Origin: Streptomyces pyxinae
GTDB lineage: Bacteria > Actinomycetota > Actinomycetes > Streptomycetales > Streptomycetaceae
Assembly (NCBI RefSeq): GCF_024756275.1
Contig: NZ_JANUGQ010000008.1
Coordinates: 124,001-188,000, forward strand
Direction: 5' to 3'
DNA length: 64,000 bases
Every line of letters starts with the position of its first letter. Positions within the stretch are counted from its first letter, which is position 1. This document shows, one piece after another, positions 26,634-34,736 of the stretch. Made by a program: the position numbers and the translations under genes. Below the pieces are notes generated by a model. That model did no database searches. It had not been told where the DNA came from and was given only the letters and a program-made list of their open reading frames with translations.

Positions 26634-27476
26634 ATGGGCTGGACGGTCCTCTACATCGCGTTCGGCGTCGTGGCCCTGTGGCTGCTCGGCGAGGTGCTGT
26701 TGCAGTACAAGGCCCGGCTGCGCTGGCGGCTGCTGGCCTTCGCCGGGTTCCTCGGTGTGGTGGTCGGCGTGCTGCTGCCGTCGCTGCCGGTGATCGTGGG
26801 GGGCGCGGTGGCGTTCGCGGTGGGGCAGACCTATGTCACCCTCTCCTTCCGGCGCGGCTTCTCCACCGGCTGGGCGATCGGCGGCAGGCCCGGCGCCAGC
26901 CGCCGCCGCAGGTCCGGCCGGGCGCCCGCCGCCGGGCCGACCCTGGAGGTCTCGGAGCCGGTCTTCGAGCGCCCGGAGGAGCCGGAGCCGCCGGCCGCCG
27001 GGGACACCGCCGTCTACGAGCCCGAGCCGCTGCCGGACGAGACCGGTCAGTACGGCGTCTACACCGCGCCCCGCCACCAGGAGACCGGCCACTCCACCGG
27101 GGCCGGGGCCTTCGGAAGCTACCCGGGCGGCGGCCACGACACCGGCACGGGCCACGACACCGGTACCGGATACGACCCGTCGTACGACTGGTCCGGCGGC
27201 GAGCAGCGGTACGCCTACTCCGACCCGTACATCGGCACCGCCCCGGCGAGCGGCGGCCAGGGGTACGGCTACGAGCCCTACGGCGGCCAGCACTACTCCG
27301 CCGATCCCTACGCGGCCCAGTACGGCACGGACACCCCGCCCGGCGGCGTCTGGGTGCCCCAGCAGCGCGACGGCGAGCAGCCCGCCGCCCCGTACCAGCC
27401 CCAGGAGTCCCAGCAGGACCAGCAGCAGGGCGGTTACTACGGCTACGACCAGAACGGCCATCAGTACCGCTACTGA
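26634..27476 (+). CDS. Membrane protein with Tyr/Gly/Gln-rich C-terminal tail
   Basis: A 280-residue protein of unknown function. Two or three hydrophobic segments fill the first about 75 residues (VLYIAFGVVALWLLGEVL, LLAFAGFLGVVVGVLLP, VIVGGAVAFAVGQ). A basic stretch (SRRRRSGR) follows, then about 180 disordered residues with an acidic Pro segment and finally a Tyr-, Gly-, Gln- and Asp-rich tail with repeated HDTGTG and YG units, ending QYRY. Such prion-like tails often drive protein clustering, but no function is known here. ATG 26634 is preceded by GGAGAGG. Confidence 0.75.
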   Translation: MGWTVLYIAFGVVALWLLGEVLLQYKARLRWRLLAFAGFLGVVVGVLLPSLPVIVGGAVAFAVGQTYVTLSFRRGFSTGWAIGGRPGASRRRRSGRAPAAGPTLEVSEPVFERPEEPEPPAAGDTAVYEPEPLPDETGQYGVYTAPRHQETGHSTGAGAFGSYPGGGHDTGTGHDTGTGYDPSYDWSGGEQRYAYSDPYIGTAPASGGQGYGYEPYGGQHYSADPYAAQYGTDTPPGGVWVPQQRDGEQPAAPYQPQESQQDQQQGGYYGYDQNGHQYRY

Positions 27477-27477
27477 G

Positions 27478-27531
27478 CCCCGGGCCCGTGGAAGCCGCCC
27501 CAGGCTCGGGCGGTCCGCTCGGGGCCCGGCG
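27478..27531. terminator. Nested inverted repeats between convergent genes
   Basis: CCGGGCCC (27480-27487) pairs with GGGCCCGG (27522-27529), enclosing a second hairpin CCGCCC/GGGCGG (27495-27500/27508-27513). The position between two stops suits a bidirectional terminator. Confidence 0.45.
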
Positions 27532-27588
27532 GCGGCAGCGGGCGGCCGGACCGGGGCCGGGGGCCCTGCCGGGAGTCCCGGAACGGCC

Positions 27589-29091
27589 CTACCGCGAGCC
27601 CCGGAAGTCCGCCCCCTCCACGATCAGCCCGGCGACCAGCGCGCCGGACATCCCGGCGTGCGCCAGCCCGCCGCCCGGATGGGCCCAGCCGCCGACCGCG
27701 TACAGGCCGGGCAGCCGGGTGGTGTTGGCCGGGCGCAGGAACCGGCCGCCGGCACCGGCCAGCGCGGGCGCGGGCACCGGTCCGGTCTCGGCCGGGGTGC
27801 GGACCTCCCGCCACAGCAGCCGTTCGCCCAGCCCGTCCACCGCCGCCCCGGCCGCCCCGACCAGCAGCTCCGCGTACCGCTCCCGGAGCGCCGGGTCGGT
27901 CCAGTCCGGCCCGCCCGCCGGGCCCGGCGCGGCCACGGTGGCGGTCAGCGTCACCGCCTCGTGCGCCTCGTCGGGCCGGGTCGCCGGGTCGTCGGGCCGC
28001 AGCACGGTGACCGTCGGGTGCGCGGCCGTACCGCCGCCGAAGACCGCGCCCGCCTCGGGCTCAGCGGCCTCGGCCGAGCCGGCCCCACCGGCGGAGTGGA
28101 CGACCGTCCGGTGCGGGGTGCCCGGCGGGCGCGCCCCGCGAAGTGCCAGCAGCACCGTGAACCGCCCGGTGCGCGGGTCCGGCCGCGGTGCCACCTCGCC
28201 CTCCCGGTACGGCGGCCGGCCCGGCAGCCCGTCCGGCCCGGTCCCGTCCACCACATGGTCGGCCTCCGCGACCGTGCCCCCGGCCAGCTCCACCCCGGCG
28301 GCCCGGCCGTCCTTCTCGGCCACCCGGCTCACCTCGGCGCCGAAGACGAACTCCACCTTCCGCGCCAGGCACCGTTCGTACACCGCCCGCGCCAGTTCCC
28401 GCAGCCCACCCCGTACGTACCAGCTGCCGAAGGTCTGCTCCAGATACGCCAGCAGGGCCGCGCCCGCCGGGGCCCGCCGGGGGTCGAGCCCGTAGCCGAG
28501 CGCGTACCACTCCAGCAGCGCCGCCAGCCGGGCGTCCCGCAGTTCCAGCGTGCCCACCCCGGCGAGGGTGGCCGCCTGCCGGACGCGGAGCAGCCGCCGC
28601 TGCCGTACCGCCGGGTAGGGGTCGCGGCCCAGCACCTGCCAGTCCGGCCTGAGCGGCTCCTCCAGCAACGGCCGCCGGGACCGGTCCCAGGCGTCCCGCG
28701 CCCGCCCCATGAAGTCGGCCCACCGCTCACCCGTGCCCGCCCCCAGCGCCGTGTCGAGCGCGGCGCCCACTCCGGCGCGCGAGGCGTTGGGCAGGGTCAC
28801 GGTGGTGCCGTCCGCGAAGAGATGCCGGCTCGCCGGATCGACCTGTTCGAGGCCGACCAGGCTCTCCAGCGGCTCCTTGCCGGTCTTCACGAACAGGTCG
28901 CGGTAGACGGCGGGCAGATGCAGCAGCCCGGGTCCGGTGTCGAAGACGAATCCGTCCCGCTCGAACCGGCCGACCCCGCCCCCGTACGTCTCCGCCCGCT
29001 CGTACACCGTCACCCGGTGCCCCGCCACGGCCAGCCGGGCAGCCGCCGCCATGGCGCCCATCCCGGCGCCGATCACCACAATCCGTGCCAT
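27589..29091 (-). CDS. CrtI-like FAD-dependent desaturase/oxidoreductase
   Basis: A 500-residue phytoene-desaturase-family flavoprotein. The N-terminal FAD motif IVVIGAGMGAMAAA, the ERAETYGGGVG segment, FDTGPGLLHLP and the C-terminal GLYAVGGWAHPGGGLAHAGMSG block define the family. Carotenoid genes are not adjacent, so a carotenoid substrate is not implied; related proteins desaturate or isomerise various polyprenoids. ATG 29091 lacks a ribosome binding site but has TACGCT 6 nt upstream (leaderless). A perfect palindrome matching the MacR box lies at 29171-29188, about 80 bp upstream. Confidence 0.82.
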   Translation of the reverse strand: MARIVVIGAGMGAMAAAARLAVAGHRVTVYERAETYGGGVGRFERDGFVFDTGPGLLHLPAVYRDLFVKTGKEPLESLVGLEQVDPASRHLFADGTTVTLPNASRAGVGAALDTALGAGTGERWADFMGRARDAWDRSRRPLLEEPLRPDWQVLGRDPYPAVRQRRLLRVRQAATLAGVGTLELRDARLAALLEWYALGYGLDPRRAPAGAALLAYLEQTFGSWYVRGGLRELARAVYERCLARKVEFVFGAEVSRVAEKDGRAAGVELAGGTVAEADHVVDGTGPDGLPGRPPYREGEVAPRPDPRTGRFTVLLALRGARPPGTPHRTVVHSAGGAGSAEAAEPEAGAVFGGGTAAHPTVTVLRPDDPATRPDEAHEAVTLTATVAAPGPAGGPDWTDPALRERYAELLVGAAGAAVDGLGERLLWREVRTPAETGPVPAPALAGAGGRFLRPANTTRLPGLYAVGGWAHPGGGLAHAGMSGALVAGLIVEGADFRGSR

Positions 29092-29097
29092 GCGACG

Positions 29098-29103
29098 AGC
29101 GTA
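29098..29103 (-). promoter_or_regulatory. -10 box for leaderless CrtI-like gene
   Basis: TACGCT (minus strand) is 6 nt before ATG 29091. Confidence 0.55.
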
Positions 29104-29170
29104 TAAGCCCCGCCCCCGCCCCCGATCCGGAGCCCGGAGGGAGCCCGGAGGCGCACGAGCCTCCGAAGAA

Positions 29171-29188
29171 CTGAGTACACGTACTCAG
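29171..29188. promoter_or_regulatory. MacR-box-like palindrome
   Basis: CTGAGTACACGTACTCAG is a perfect inverted repeat with a 2-bp centre. Its inner 16 bp equal the consensus TGAGTAC-N2-GTACTCA that I recall for MacR of S. coelicolor. Its centre is about 88 bp upstream of the predicted start of the CrtI-like transcript. The MacRS genes are in this same window (5435-7385). Confidence 0.7.
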
Positions 29189-29892
29189 GTGCATGGATGA
29201 GTAGGGGCGCGGATGGTCGCGATCACTCCGGCACGGAAGAGTGGAGCTCACGGAAGGGGCGCACCGCCAGGACCGCCGACACGGGGCGGCGGAACGGGCG
29301 GGGCGCACCGGCCCAACGGGGATGCACAGGGGAGAGCCCGGAACCGACCACGGGGGAACACGGGGGAAGGTCGGGGCTCTCCCCGCATCACGGGCCACCG
29401 GGAAACGACCGGCGAGGCCACCGAGGACGGGGGAGACGGGGGCACGGACCGGGTGCCGCGGGGAAGGGACCGCGGCACCCGCGGGGGAACGGGGGGCGGG
29501 GCGTTCCGCAGGCCACGGGGGATCGAGGCCGGCGGAGAGCCCCACGGGGGAACAGCAGGGCCCACGGGGGAAAGCCGGGTCCACGGGAAAGGCGGACCCA
29601 CGGGGGAACCGGGTCCGCGGAGAAGCTCCAGGACCCACGGGGGACACGGGGAAATCGGGGGACACGGGCCCACGGGGGAATCGGGGACACGGGGGACACG
29701 GGCCCACGGGGGACACGGGGGAAACGGGGGCCGCGCCCACGGGGGAACGAGGGCGCGGGGACGGGGGAAAACGCACCGGTCGGTGGGGCTCGGGGGGATC
29801 GAGCCGCACCGACCGGTGTCGTATGCCGTGAGGCGCTGGGCCGTAAGGCCGTGAGCGGTCGCCGTGTTCAGTTCTCCACCCGCCGGGGCGGG
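29189..29892. repeat. T-depleted, G-tract repeat region without a confident gene
   Basis: This 700-bp stretch holds seven exact copies of CCCACGGGGGA at 29541, 29561, 29597, 29634, 29669, 29703 and 29736, most spaced 33-37 bp, plus shorter CACGGGGGA relatives from 29349 on. From 29401 to 29779 the plus strand has only 9 T in 379 bases. Overlapping open frames at 29213-29854 (ATG with AGGGG) and 29241-29831 translate to Gly-rich collagen-like sequence. Their codon use is not that of the neighbouring genes and neither is called as a gene. Confidence 0.75.
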
Positions 29893-30501
29893 TCAGCAGC
29901 CCCCGACCCGGCCGTGCAGCAGCCGGGAGAGCGCGGCGTGGACGTCGTCGAGCGAGCGCTCCCGCTGGAACGCCTGCCAGTCCAGCGCCGCCACCAGCAC
30001 CATGCCGACCAGCGCCGAGGCGGTGAGCGGGACGTCGATCTCCTCGCTCAGCTCACCCCGGTTCACCGCCTCCGTGAGCACCGCCTCCACCACGGCCACC
30101 GCCTCCTGACGGACCACCATCAGGGTGGACTGCCAGGCGCGGTTGGTGCGCCAGAGCTCGGCGACGTACAGCTGGGTGAAGGCCGGGTAGCGGTGGATGA
30201 AGACCAGGCCGGCCCGGATCATCGCGTCCAGCGCCTCGACCCGGGTGCCGCCCTGGCGCTCCGTCTGGTCGGCGGCCTCCCGCAGCGAGGCGGCGAGCAG
30301 CCCCACGCCGTGCCGCAGCAACTCCTCGAACAGCTCGGTCTTGCTCTTGAAGTTGTAGTAGACCGTCCCCTTGGCCACCCCGGCCCGCTCGGCGATCTCG
30401 TCCACCGTGGTGGCCGAGAACCCCTGTTCCGCTATGAGGGTGACGGCGGCCTCGTACAGCTTGGCGCGGGTGGCCTGCCGCCGGCTGCTCTGGGTGTCCA
30501 T
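29893..30501 (-). CDS. TetR-family transcriptional regulator
   Basis: A 202-residue TetR/AcrR repressor. The N-terminal helix-turn-helix domain (KLYEAAVTLIAEQGFSATTV then DEIAERAGVAKGTVYYNFKSK) is followed by an all-helical ligand domain. It is the last gene of a three-gene minus-strand operon with an ABC-type ATPase and a YhgE-like permease, 38 bp after the permease. The palindrome at 33857-33870 at the operon promoter is its probable operator, so it is predicted to repress its own operon and respond to the exported compound. ATG 30501 has GGGAG upstream. Confidence 0.9.
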   Translation of the reverse strand: MDTQSSRRQATRAKLYEAAVTLIAEQGFSATTVDEIAERAGVAKGTVYYNFKSKTELFEELLRHGVGLLAASLREAADQTERQGGTRVEALDAMIRAGLVFIHRYPAFTQLYVAELWRTNRAWQSTLMVVRQEAVAVVEAVLTEAVNRGELSEEIDVPLTASALVGMVLVAALDWQAFQRERSLDDVHAALSRLLHGRVGGC

Positions 30502-30539
30502 GGGCTCGATTCTCCCAGGCCGGGCGCTCGTCGCGGCGC

Positions 30540-32627
30540 TCACAGGCTCAGCTCCGGGTGGAGTCGGTCCATGCTCCAGACCTGCTTGCGGCGGGCCGAG
30601 ATCGCGCTCAGGGCGAGCGCGCCGAGGGTGAAGGCGGCCAGGACGACACAGGAGTGCCAGACCGGTTCCAGACCACCGCCGGTGATGAGCCGGCGCAGCG
30701 ACTCGACCACGTAACTCATCGGCAGGAACGGGTGGATCGCGTTGAAGAAGCCGGGACTGGTCTGAATCGGATAGGTACCGCCGGCCGAGGTCAGCTGGAG
30801 CATCAGCAGGGCCAGGACCAGGATCCGGCCGGCCGCGCCGAAGCGGGCGTTGAGCCACTGGATGATGGCCGCGAAGCAGCAGACCACCAGGGCCAGGAAG
30901 CCCAGAGTGCCGCCGACCCGGGCCATGTTGAGGCCCAGCCCCCAGTGCAGCACCGCCATCAGCGCGGCCACCTGGAGCAGTCCGGTCACCACCACCGGCA
31001 GCCAGCCGGCGAGCGCGATCCGCCAGGCGGAGGCGCCGGCGGCGAGAGCCCGGCGGTTGAGCGGGGCGATCAGCATGTACGCCACCATCGAGCCCACCCA
31101 GAGCGAGAGCGGGATGAAGTACGGGGCGAAGCCGGTGCCGTAGTTCGGGGCCTTGTGCAGCGCCTGGGAGGCCAGTTCGACCGGGTCGGCCATGACCTCG
31201 GTGCGCTGGTCGCGGTCCTTCTTGTCGTAGTCGGGGATCTTGCCGACACCGTCGTTGAGACCGCTGGCCAGCTGGCTGGAGCCGTCGACGAGCTGGTACA
31301 GCCCGCCGTCGAGCTTCCCGGCACCGGTCTTCAGCTTGCCGACGCCGCTGTCCAGGTCGACCGAGCCGGACTTGGCCTTGGTGATGCCGCCGTGGATCTT
31401 GTCCGCGCCGTCGGCCACCTTGTGGGCGCCGTCGTTCAGCTCATTGATCTTGCTGACCGAGTTCGCCAGGTCCTGGTCGAGCCGGGGCGCCCGCTGGGCG
31501 AGCGCGTCGGCCTTCTTCTTGAGGTCCGCGAGCTGGCCGTCCAGCCGCTTCATGTCGTTGCCGCCGTCCTTGGCGAGGACGGCCAGGTCGTCGGAGACCT
31601 TCGAGACGTCCTTGGTGGCGGTCACGGCCTTCTTGAGCGCCTCGCACCGCTTGGCGTCGAGCACCGGCTCCTCGCCGCAGAGCTCCGGCTCGGCGGCGGC
31701 CAGGATCTCGGCCGAACCGTTGGTGACCTCGTGCGCCTTGGGGCCGTACTTGAGGATGGAGTCCATGCTGTTGCGGGCACCCTGGGAGGTGTCCGAGACC
31801 AGCCGGGCCGCGTCCCCGATCTGCTTGCCGTGGTCCTTGAGGTACGGACGGACGTCGGCGGCGACGCCGTTGACCTTGTCGGCCAGCTGCTGGGTGCCGC
31901 CCGCGACCTTGCGGGCACCGGTCTCCAGCTCGCCGGCCTTGCTGTCCAGCGTCCTCAGTCCGCCGGCCAGCTTGCCGCTGCCGTCCTTGGCGTCGGTCAG
32001 GCCCTCGGTCAGCTTCGCCGAGCCCTTCTTCGCCTCGCCCACACCGTCCTTGAGCTTGCCGGCGCCCTGCGCGGCCTTCTCGGTCGCGTCATGGATGTCG
32101 GAGAAGGATATGAAGATCTTGTCGAGGAAGGACCGGGACGACTTGGTCGACGCGGCGCTCCGGATCTCCGAGAAGACGGTCCGGGAGATCGAGCCGACGA
32201 TGTAGTTGTTGGCGTCGTTGGTCCGCACCTTCAGGGCGCCGGTCTCCGGCTGGTCGCCGGAGCTGGAGGCGATGCGCTCGCTGAAGTCCTCCGGCATGGT
32301 GAGCGACAGGTAGTACCGGCCGTCCTCCACGCCCTCCCGGGCCTCCTTGTCGCTGACCTCGTGCCACTCGAAGACCTTGCTCTTCCGCAGGTTCTCGGTG
32401 ATGTCGTCGCCGGCCGTGATCTTCTTGCCGTCGGCGGTGGCGCCGTTGTCCTCGTTCACCAGGGCGACCGGCAGACGGTCGAGCCTGCCGTACGGATCCC
32501 AGAAGGAGTAGAGGTACAGCGCGCCGTAGAGCAGCGGCAGCAGGACGATGGCCACCAGCGCGGCCCTGGGCAGCTTCCCCCGGCCGAAGCGCTTCAGCTC
32601 AAGAGCGGCCAGTTTCGGCGAGCGCAT
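30540..32627 (-). CDS. YhgE/Pip-family membrane export protein
   Basis: A 695-residue membrane protein of the YhgE/Pip (phage infection protein/ABC-2 type) family. There is one N-terminal helix (PRAALVAIVLLPLLYGALYL), a large extracytoplasmic region of about 430 residues rich in repeated Gly-Ala-x-Lys-Leu heptads (AKKGSAKLTEGL, AGGLRTLDSK), and about five to six C-terminal helices (from FIPLSLWVGSMVAYML). Relatives act in export of lipids, siderophores or ESX-type substrates. Its start overlaps the upstream ATPase gene by 29 bp, so the two probably form one transporter; the substrate is unknown. Confidence 0.85.
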   Translation of the reverse strand: MRSPKLAALELKRFGRGKLPRAALVAIVLLPLLYGALYLYSFWDPYGRLDRLPVALVNEDNGATADGKKITAGDDITENLRKSKVFEWHEVSDKEAREGVEDGRYYLSLTMPEDFSERIASSSGDQPETGALKVRTNDANNYIVGSISRTVFSEIRSAASTKSSRSFLDKIFISFSDIHDATEKAAQGAGKLKDGVGEAKKGSAKLTEGLTDAKDGSGKLAGGLRTLDSKAGELETGARKVAGGTQQLADKVNGVAADVRPYLKDHGKQIGDAARLVSDTSQGARNSMDSILKYGPKAHEVTNGSAEILAAAEPELCGEEPVLDAKRCEALKKAVTATKDVSKVSDDLAVLAKDGGNDMKRLDGQLADLKKKADALAQRAPRLDQDLANSVSKINELNDGAHKVADGADKIHGGITKAKSGSVDLDSGVGKLKTGAGKLDGGLYQLVDGSSQLASGLNDGVGKIPDYDKKDRDQRTEVMADPVELASQALHKAPNYGTGFAPYFIPLSLWVGSMVAYMLIAPLNRRALAAGASAWRIALAGWLPVVVTGLLQVAALMAVLHWGLGLNMARVGGTLGFLALVVCCFAAIIQWLNARFGAAGRILVLALLMLQLTSAGGTYPIQTSPGFFNAIHPFLPMSYVVESLRRLITGGGLEPVWHSCVVLAAFTLGALALSAISARRKQVWSMDRLHPELSL

Positions 32628-33834
32628 CGGTCGCCCCCTCCTCTTCGGTACGGTCCTCTTCGGTACGGATGACGGTGATGTCCGCCGGGGCGTCCCGGCA
32701 GACCGCCAGTACGGTGATCCCGCTCGCCGCCACGGAGCGCAGCAGCGCCCAGACCTCGGTCCGCTCGGCGCCGGAGAGCTTGGCGTCCGCGTCGTCCACC
32801 GCCAGCACCCGGGGTTCGCCGATCAGGGCCAGGGCGATCGACAGCCGGATCTCCTCCAGCCGCTCCAGGTCGCGCACCGAGGTGCGGTCGCCCCGGTGCA
32901 GCGTCTCCGGGTCGAAACCGGCGGCCTTCAGCGCGGCGGCCACCCGGTCCCGGGCCGCCGCCCGTTCCCGGCGCGGGTGCAGCAGGGCCGACAGCGAGTC
33001 CCCGAACCGGTGCTGGAGCATCGCCCGTTCGCGCAGGTGCTCCCCGACGGTGAGCGCGGGGTCCAGCTCGCTCACCCCGGGTACGAGCCCGAGCCCGGTG
33101 AACCGGCGTACGGCGGCCATCTTGCGCGGCAGCGGCAGGCCGTCCACCTCGGCCTTGCCCTCGGTGGTCTTCATCCGGCCGGTGAGCGCCAGCAGCAGAC
33201 AGGTGCGCCCTGAGCCGGACGGCCCCTCAAGGGCGACCAGCTCGCCGGGCCGGGCCTGGAGGGTGACGTTCCGGAAGATCCAGCCCCGGGGGCCCTTCAT
33301 GCCGAGTCCCCGGGCGCTGACGGTGGCCCCGCGCCGGGTGCCGGAACCGGCCGGAGCGCCGGCCGCCGCCGGGGTGGCGGGCGCGCTCGCGGCGGTCCCC
33401 GCCGGTGCGGTCGGTGCCGGCGCGGGCTTGGTGAGGCGCGGACGCTTCCTGCCCCTGGCGCCCCTGTCCCGGGCGCCCTCGGCGTCGCCGCCCTCGCCCC
33501 GGGTGGCCTTGCCGTCCCTGCCCGGGGCGTCCTCGCCCCGGACGCCCTTGCTGCCTGCGCCCTCGCCCTTGTGCGCGCCCCCGCCGCTCGCGGCCGGGGC
33601 ACCCGGCGCGGTGTCCGGCGCGGTGGCCTCGCGCGCGGTGGCCTCCTGGGCCGGGAGCCGGACGGCCGGGAGGGTCCGGGTGACGGCGGTCTGCTCGGAG
33701 CCCGCCACCGGGCCGGTGTCGGCGGACGGTTCGGGGGCACCGGTCCTGGTGTGACCCCCGCCGCGCCCCTCGCGAGCGGCGCTCTCGTGGCCCTCCTGCG
33801 CGCCTGCGGGCGCGTCGTCGTCCGGGCTTGCCAC
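32599..33834 (-). CDS. ABC-type ATPase with degenerate signature and long disordered N-terminus
   Basis: A 411-residue protein. The first about 168 residues are Ala/Pro/Gly/charged low-complexity sequence. The rest is an ABC nucleotide-binding domain with Walker A GPSGSGRT (about 204-211), but with LERLEEIRLSIALAL where LSGGQ is expected and a Walker B of VLAVDDAD, Asp replacing the usual catalytic Glu. Hydrolysis may be weak or need a partner. GTG 33834 is chosen (GGGGGGAA 6 nt upstream, just after the operator); the frame extends to 33903 through the operator. First gene of the ATPase-permease-TetR operon. Confidence 0.83.
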   Translation of the reverse strand: MASPDDDAPAGAQEGHESAAREGRGGGHTRTGAPEPSADTGPVAGSEQTAVTRTLPAVRLPAQEATAREATAPDTAPGAPAASGGGAHKGEGAGSKGVRGEDAPGRDGKATRGEGGDAEGARDRGARGRKRPRLTKPAPAPTAPAGTAASAPATPAAAGAPAGSGTRRGATVSARGLGMKGPRGWIFRNVTLQARPGELVALEGPSGSGRTCLLLALTGRMKTTEGKAEVDGLPLPRKMAAVRRFTGLGLVPGVSELDPALTVGEHLRERAMLQHRFGDSLSALLHPRRERAAARDRVAAALKAAGFDPETLHRGDRTSVRDLERLEEIRLSIALALIGEPRVLAVDDADAKLSGAERTEVWALLRSVAASGITVLAVCRDAPADITVIRTEEDRTEEEGATDALAETGRS

Positions 33835-33856
33835 GGGCTTCCCCCCAAATCTTTGA

Positions 33857-33870
33857 ACTGACCAGTCAGT
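33857..33870 (-). promoter_or_regulatory. TetR operator at the export operon promoter
   Basis: ACTGAC-CA-GTCAGT is a perfect 6-2-6 inverted repeat of the common TetR-family type. It lies 23 bp upstream of GTG 33834 and just downstream of the -10-like TACTTT (33875-33880, minus strand). Bound repressor would cover the transcription start. Confidence 0.8.
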
Positions 33871-33874
33871 GCAA

Positions 33875-33880
33875 AAAGTA
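33875..33880 (-). promoter_or_regulatory. -10 box of the ATPase-permease-TetR operon
   Basis: TACTTT on the minus strand, followed within 5 nt by the TetR palindrome. Confidence 0.5.
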
Positions 33881-33991
33881 CTCGGAACCGCCTCAGGGGG
33901 CAAAAGAGCAGGTCAGAGCGATTGTCAGTGGTGCCGTCCACCATGGACACAGACGGCCATCGTGCCGTCACACGACGACAGGAGGTTCGTC

Positions 33992-34651
33992 ATGACCGGT
34001 TCCACCACGGCGACGAGCGAGAACCACGCCGCCGACACCGTCCGTGCCGCCGACACTGTCCGTACTGCCCACGCCGTCGGCCCCGTTCACGCCGCCCATG
34101 CCGTCAGCACCGTCAGCGCCGGCAGCGACGTTCACCCCGTGTCGCGCCGCTCCTCGGCGCCGCCCGCCGCCCTCGATCTGCTCGCCCAGGCCCAGGCGGG
34201 TCTGGAGGAGGCGGCCGGTCTCGCCGAGGCCAACGAGCGGTACGCCACCGCCCATCTCGCCGCCCTGCGCACCGCCGCCGCCGTGCTCGCCGCCCGGGGC
34301 CGGCCCGAGGACACCCCGCGCAAGCGCCGGCAGATCCGCAGCGCCTGGGAGGTGCTGCCCGAGATCGCCCCCGAACTGGCCGAGTGGAGCGCCCTCTTCG
34401 CCTCGGGCGCCGACCGCCGGGCCCGGGCCGAGGCGGGGATCGCGGGCGCCGCCACCCCGCGCGACGCCGATGACCAGGTCCTGGACGCGGCCCGGTTCCT
34501 CCGGCTGGTGGAGCGGATGCTGGTCCTGCGCCCGCCGCGACCCCGGTCGCCGGAGGAGCCGGTGGAGGAACCGGTGGACGAACCGGCGGGCGAGTCGGCG
34601 GGCGTGCCGGCGCGGGAGCGGGCGAACGGACCGGGCAGCGGCGGCGGGTGA
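33992..34651 (+). CDS. SAV_6107-type HEPN domain protein
   Basis: A 219-residue protein. The central part (about 55-175) is helical, with LLAQAQAGLEEAAGLAEANERYATAHLAALRTAAAVLA (in pieces LLAQAQAGLEEA and ANERYATAHLAALR) as in the actinobacterial HEPN-like family known as SAV_6107. Function is unknown; HEPN folds can be RNases or nucleotide transfer partners, but no R-x4-6-H motif is obvious. The first 50 residues are a degenerate Ala/Val/His repeat (ADTVRAADTVRTAHAV...) and the C-terminus is Pro/Glu-rich. ATG 33992 has AGGAGG 6 nt upstream. It diverges from the TetR-controlled export operon. Confidence 0.75.
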   Translation: MTGSTTATSENHAADTVRAADTVRTAHAVGPVHAAHAVSTVSAGSDVHPVSRRSSAPPAALDLLAQAQAGLEEAAGLAEANERYATAHLAALRTAAAVLAARGRPEDTPRKRRQIRSAWEVLPEIAPELAEWSALFASGADRRARAEAGIAGAATPRDADDQVLDAARFLRLVERMLVLRPPRPRSPEEPVEEPVDEPAGESAGVPARERANGPGSGGG

Positions 34652-34736
34652 CCGGTGGGACGGCGGGTGACCGGCCGGGGCGGCCGAGGCCATAGGGTGG
34701 GCCCTGTTCGCCACCACCGCCGAGGAGTCAACTGCC

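Noticed and set aside
29541..29747. CRISPR-like spacing of CCCACGGGGGA repeats
   Set aside because: Repeat units are only 11-12 bp, the intervening sequences resemble each other, and no cas gene is near.
29213..29854. Collagen-like Gly-rich open frame with AGGGG before its ATG
   Set aside because: Two overlapping frames look equally collagen-like, and many A-ending codons differ from neighbouring genes; kept as a finding, not called as a gene.
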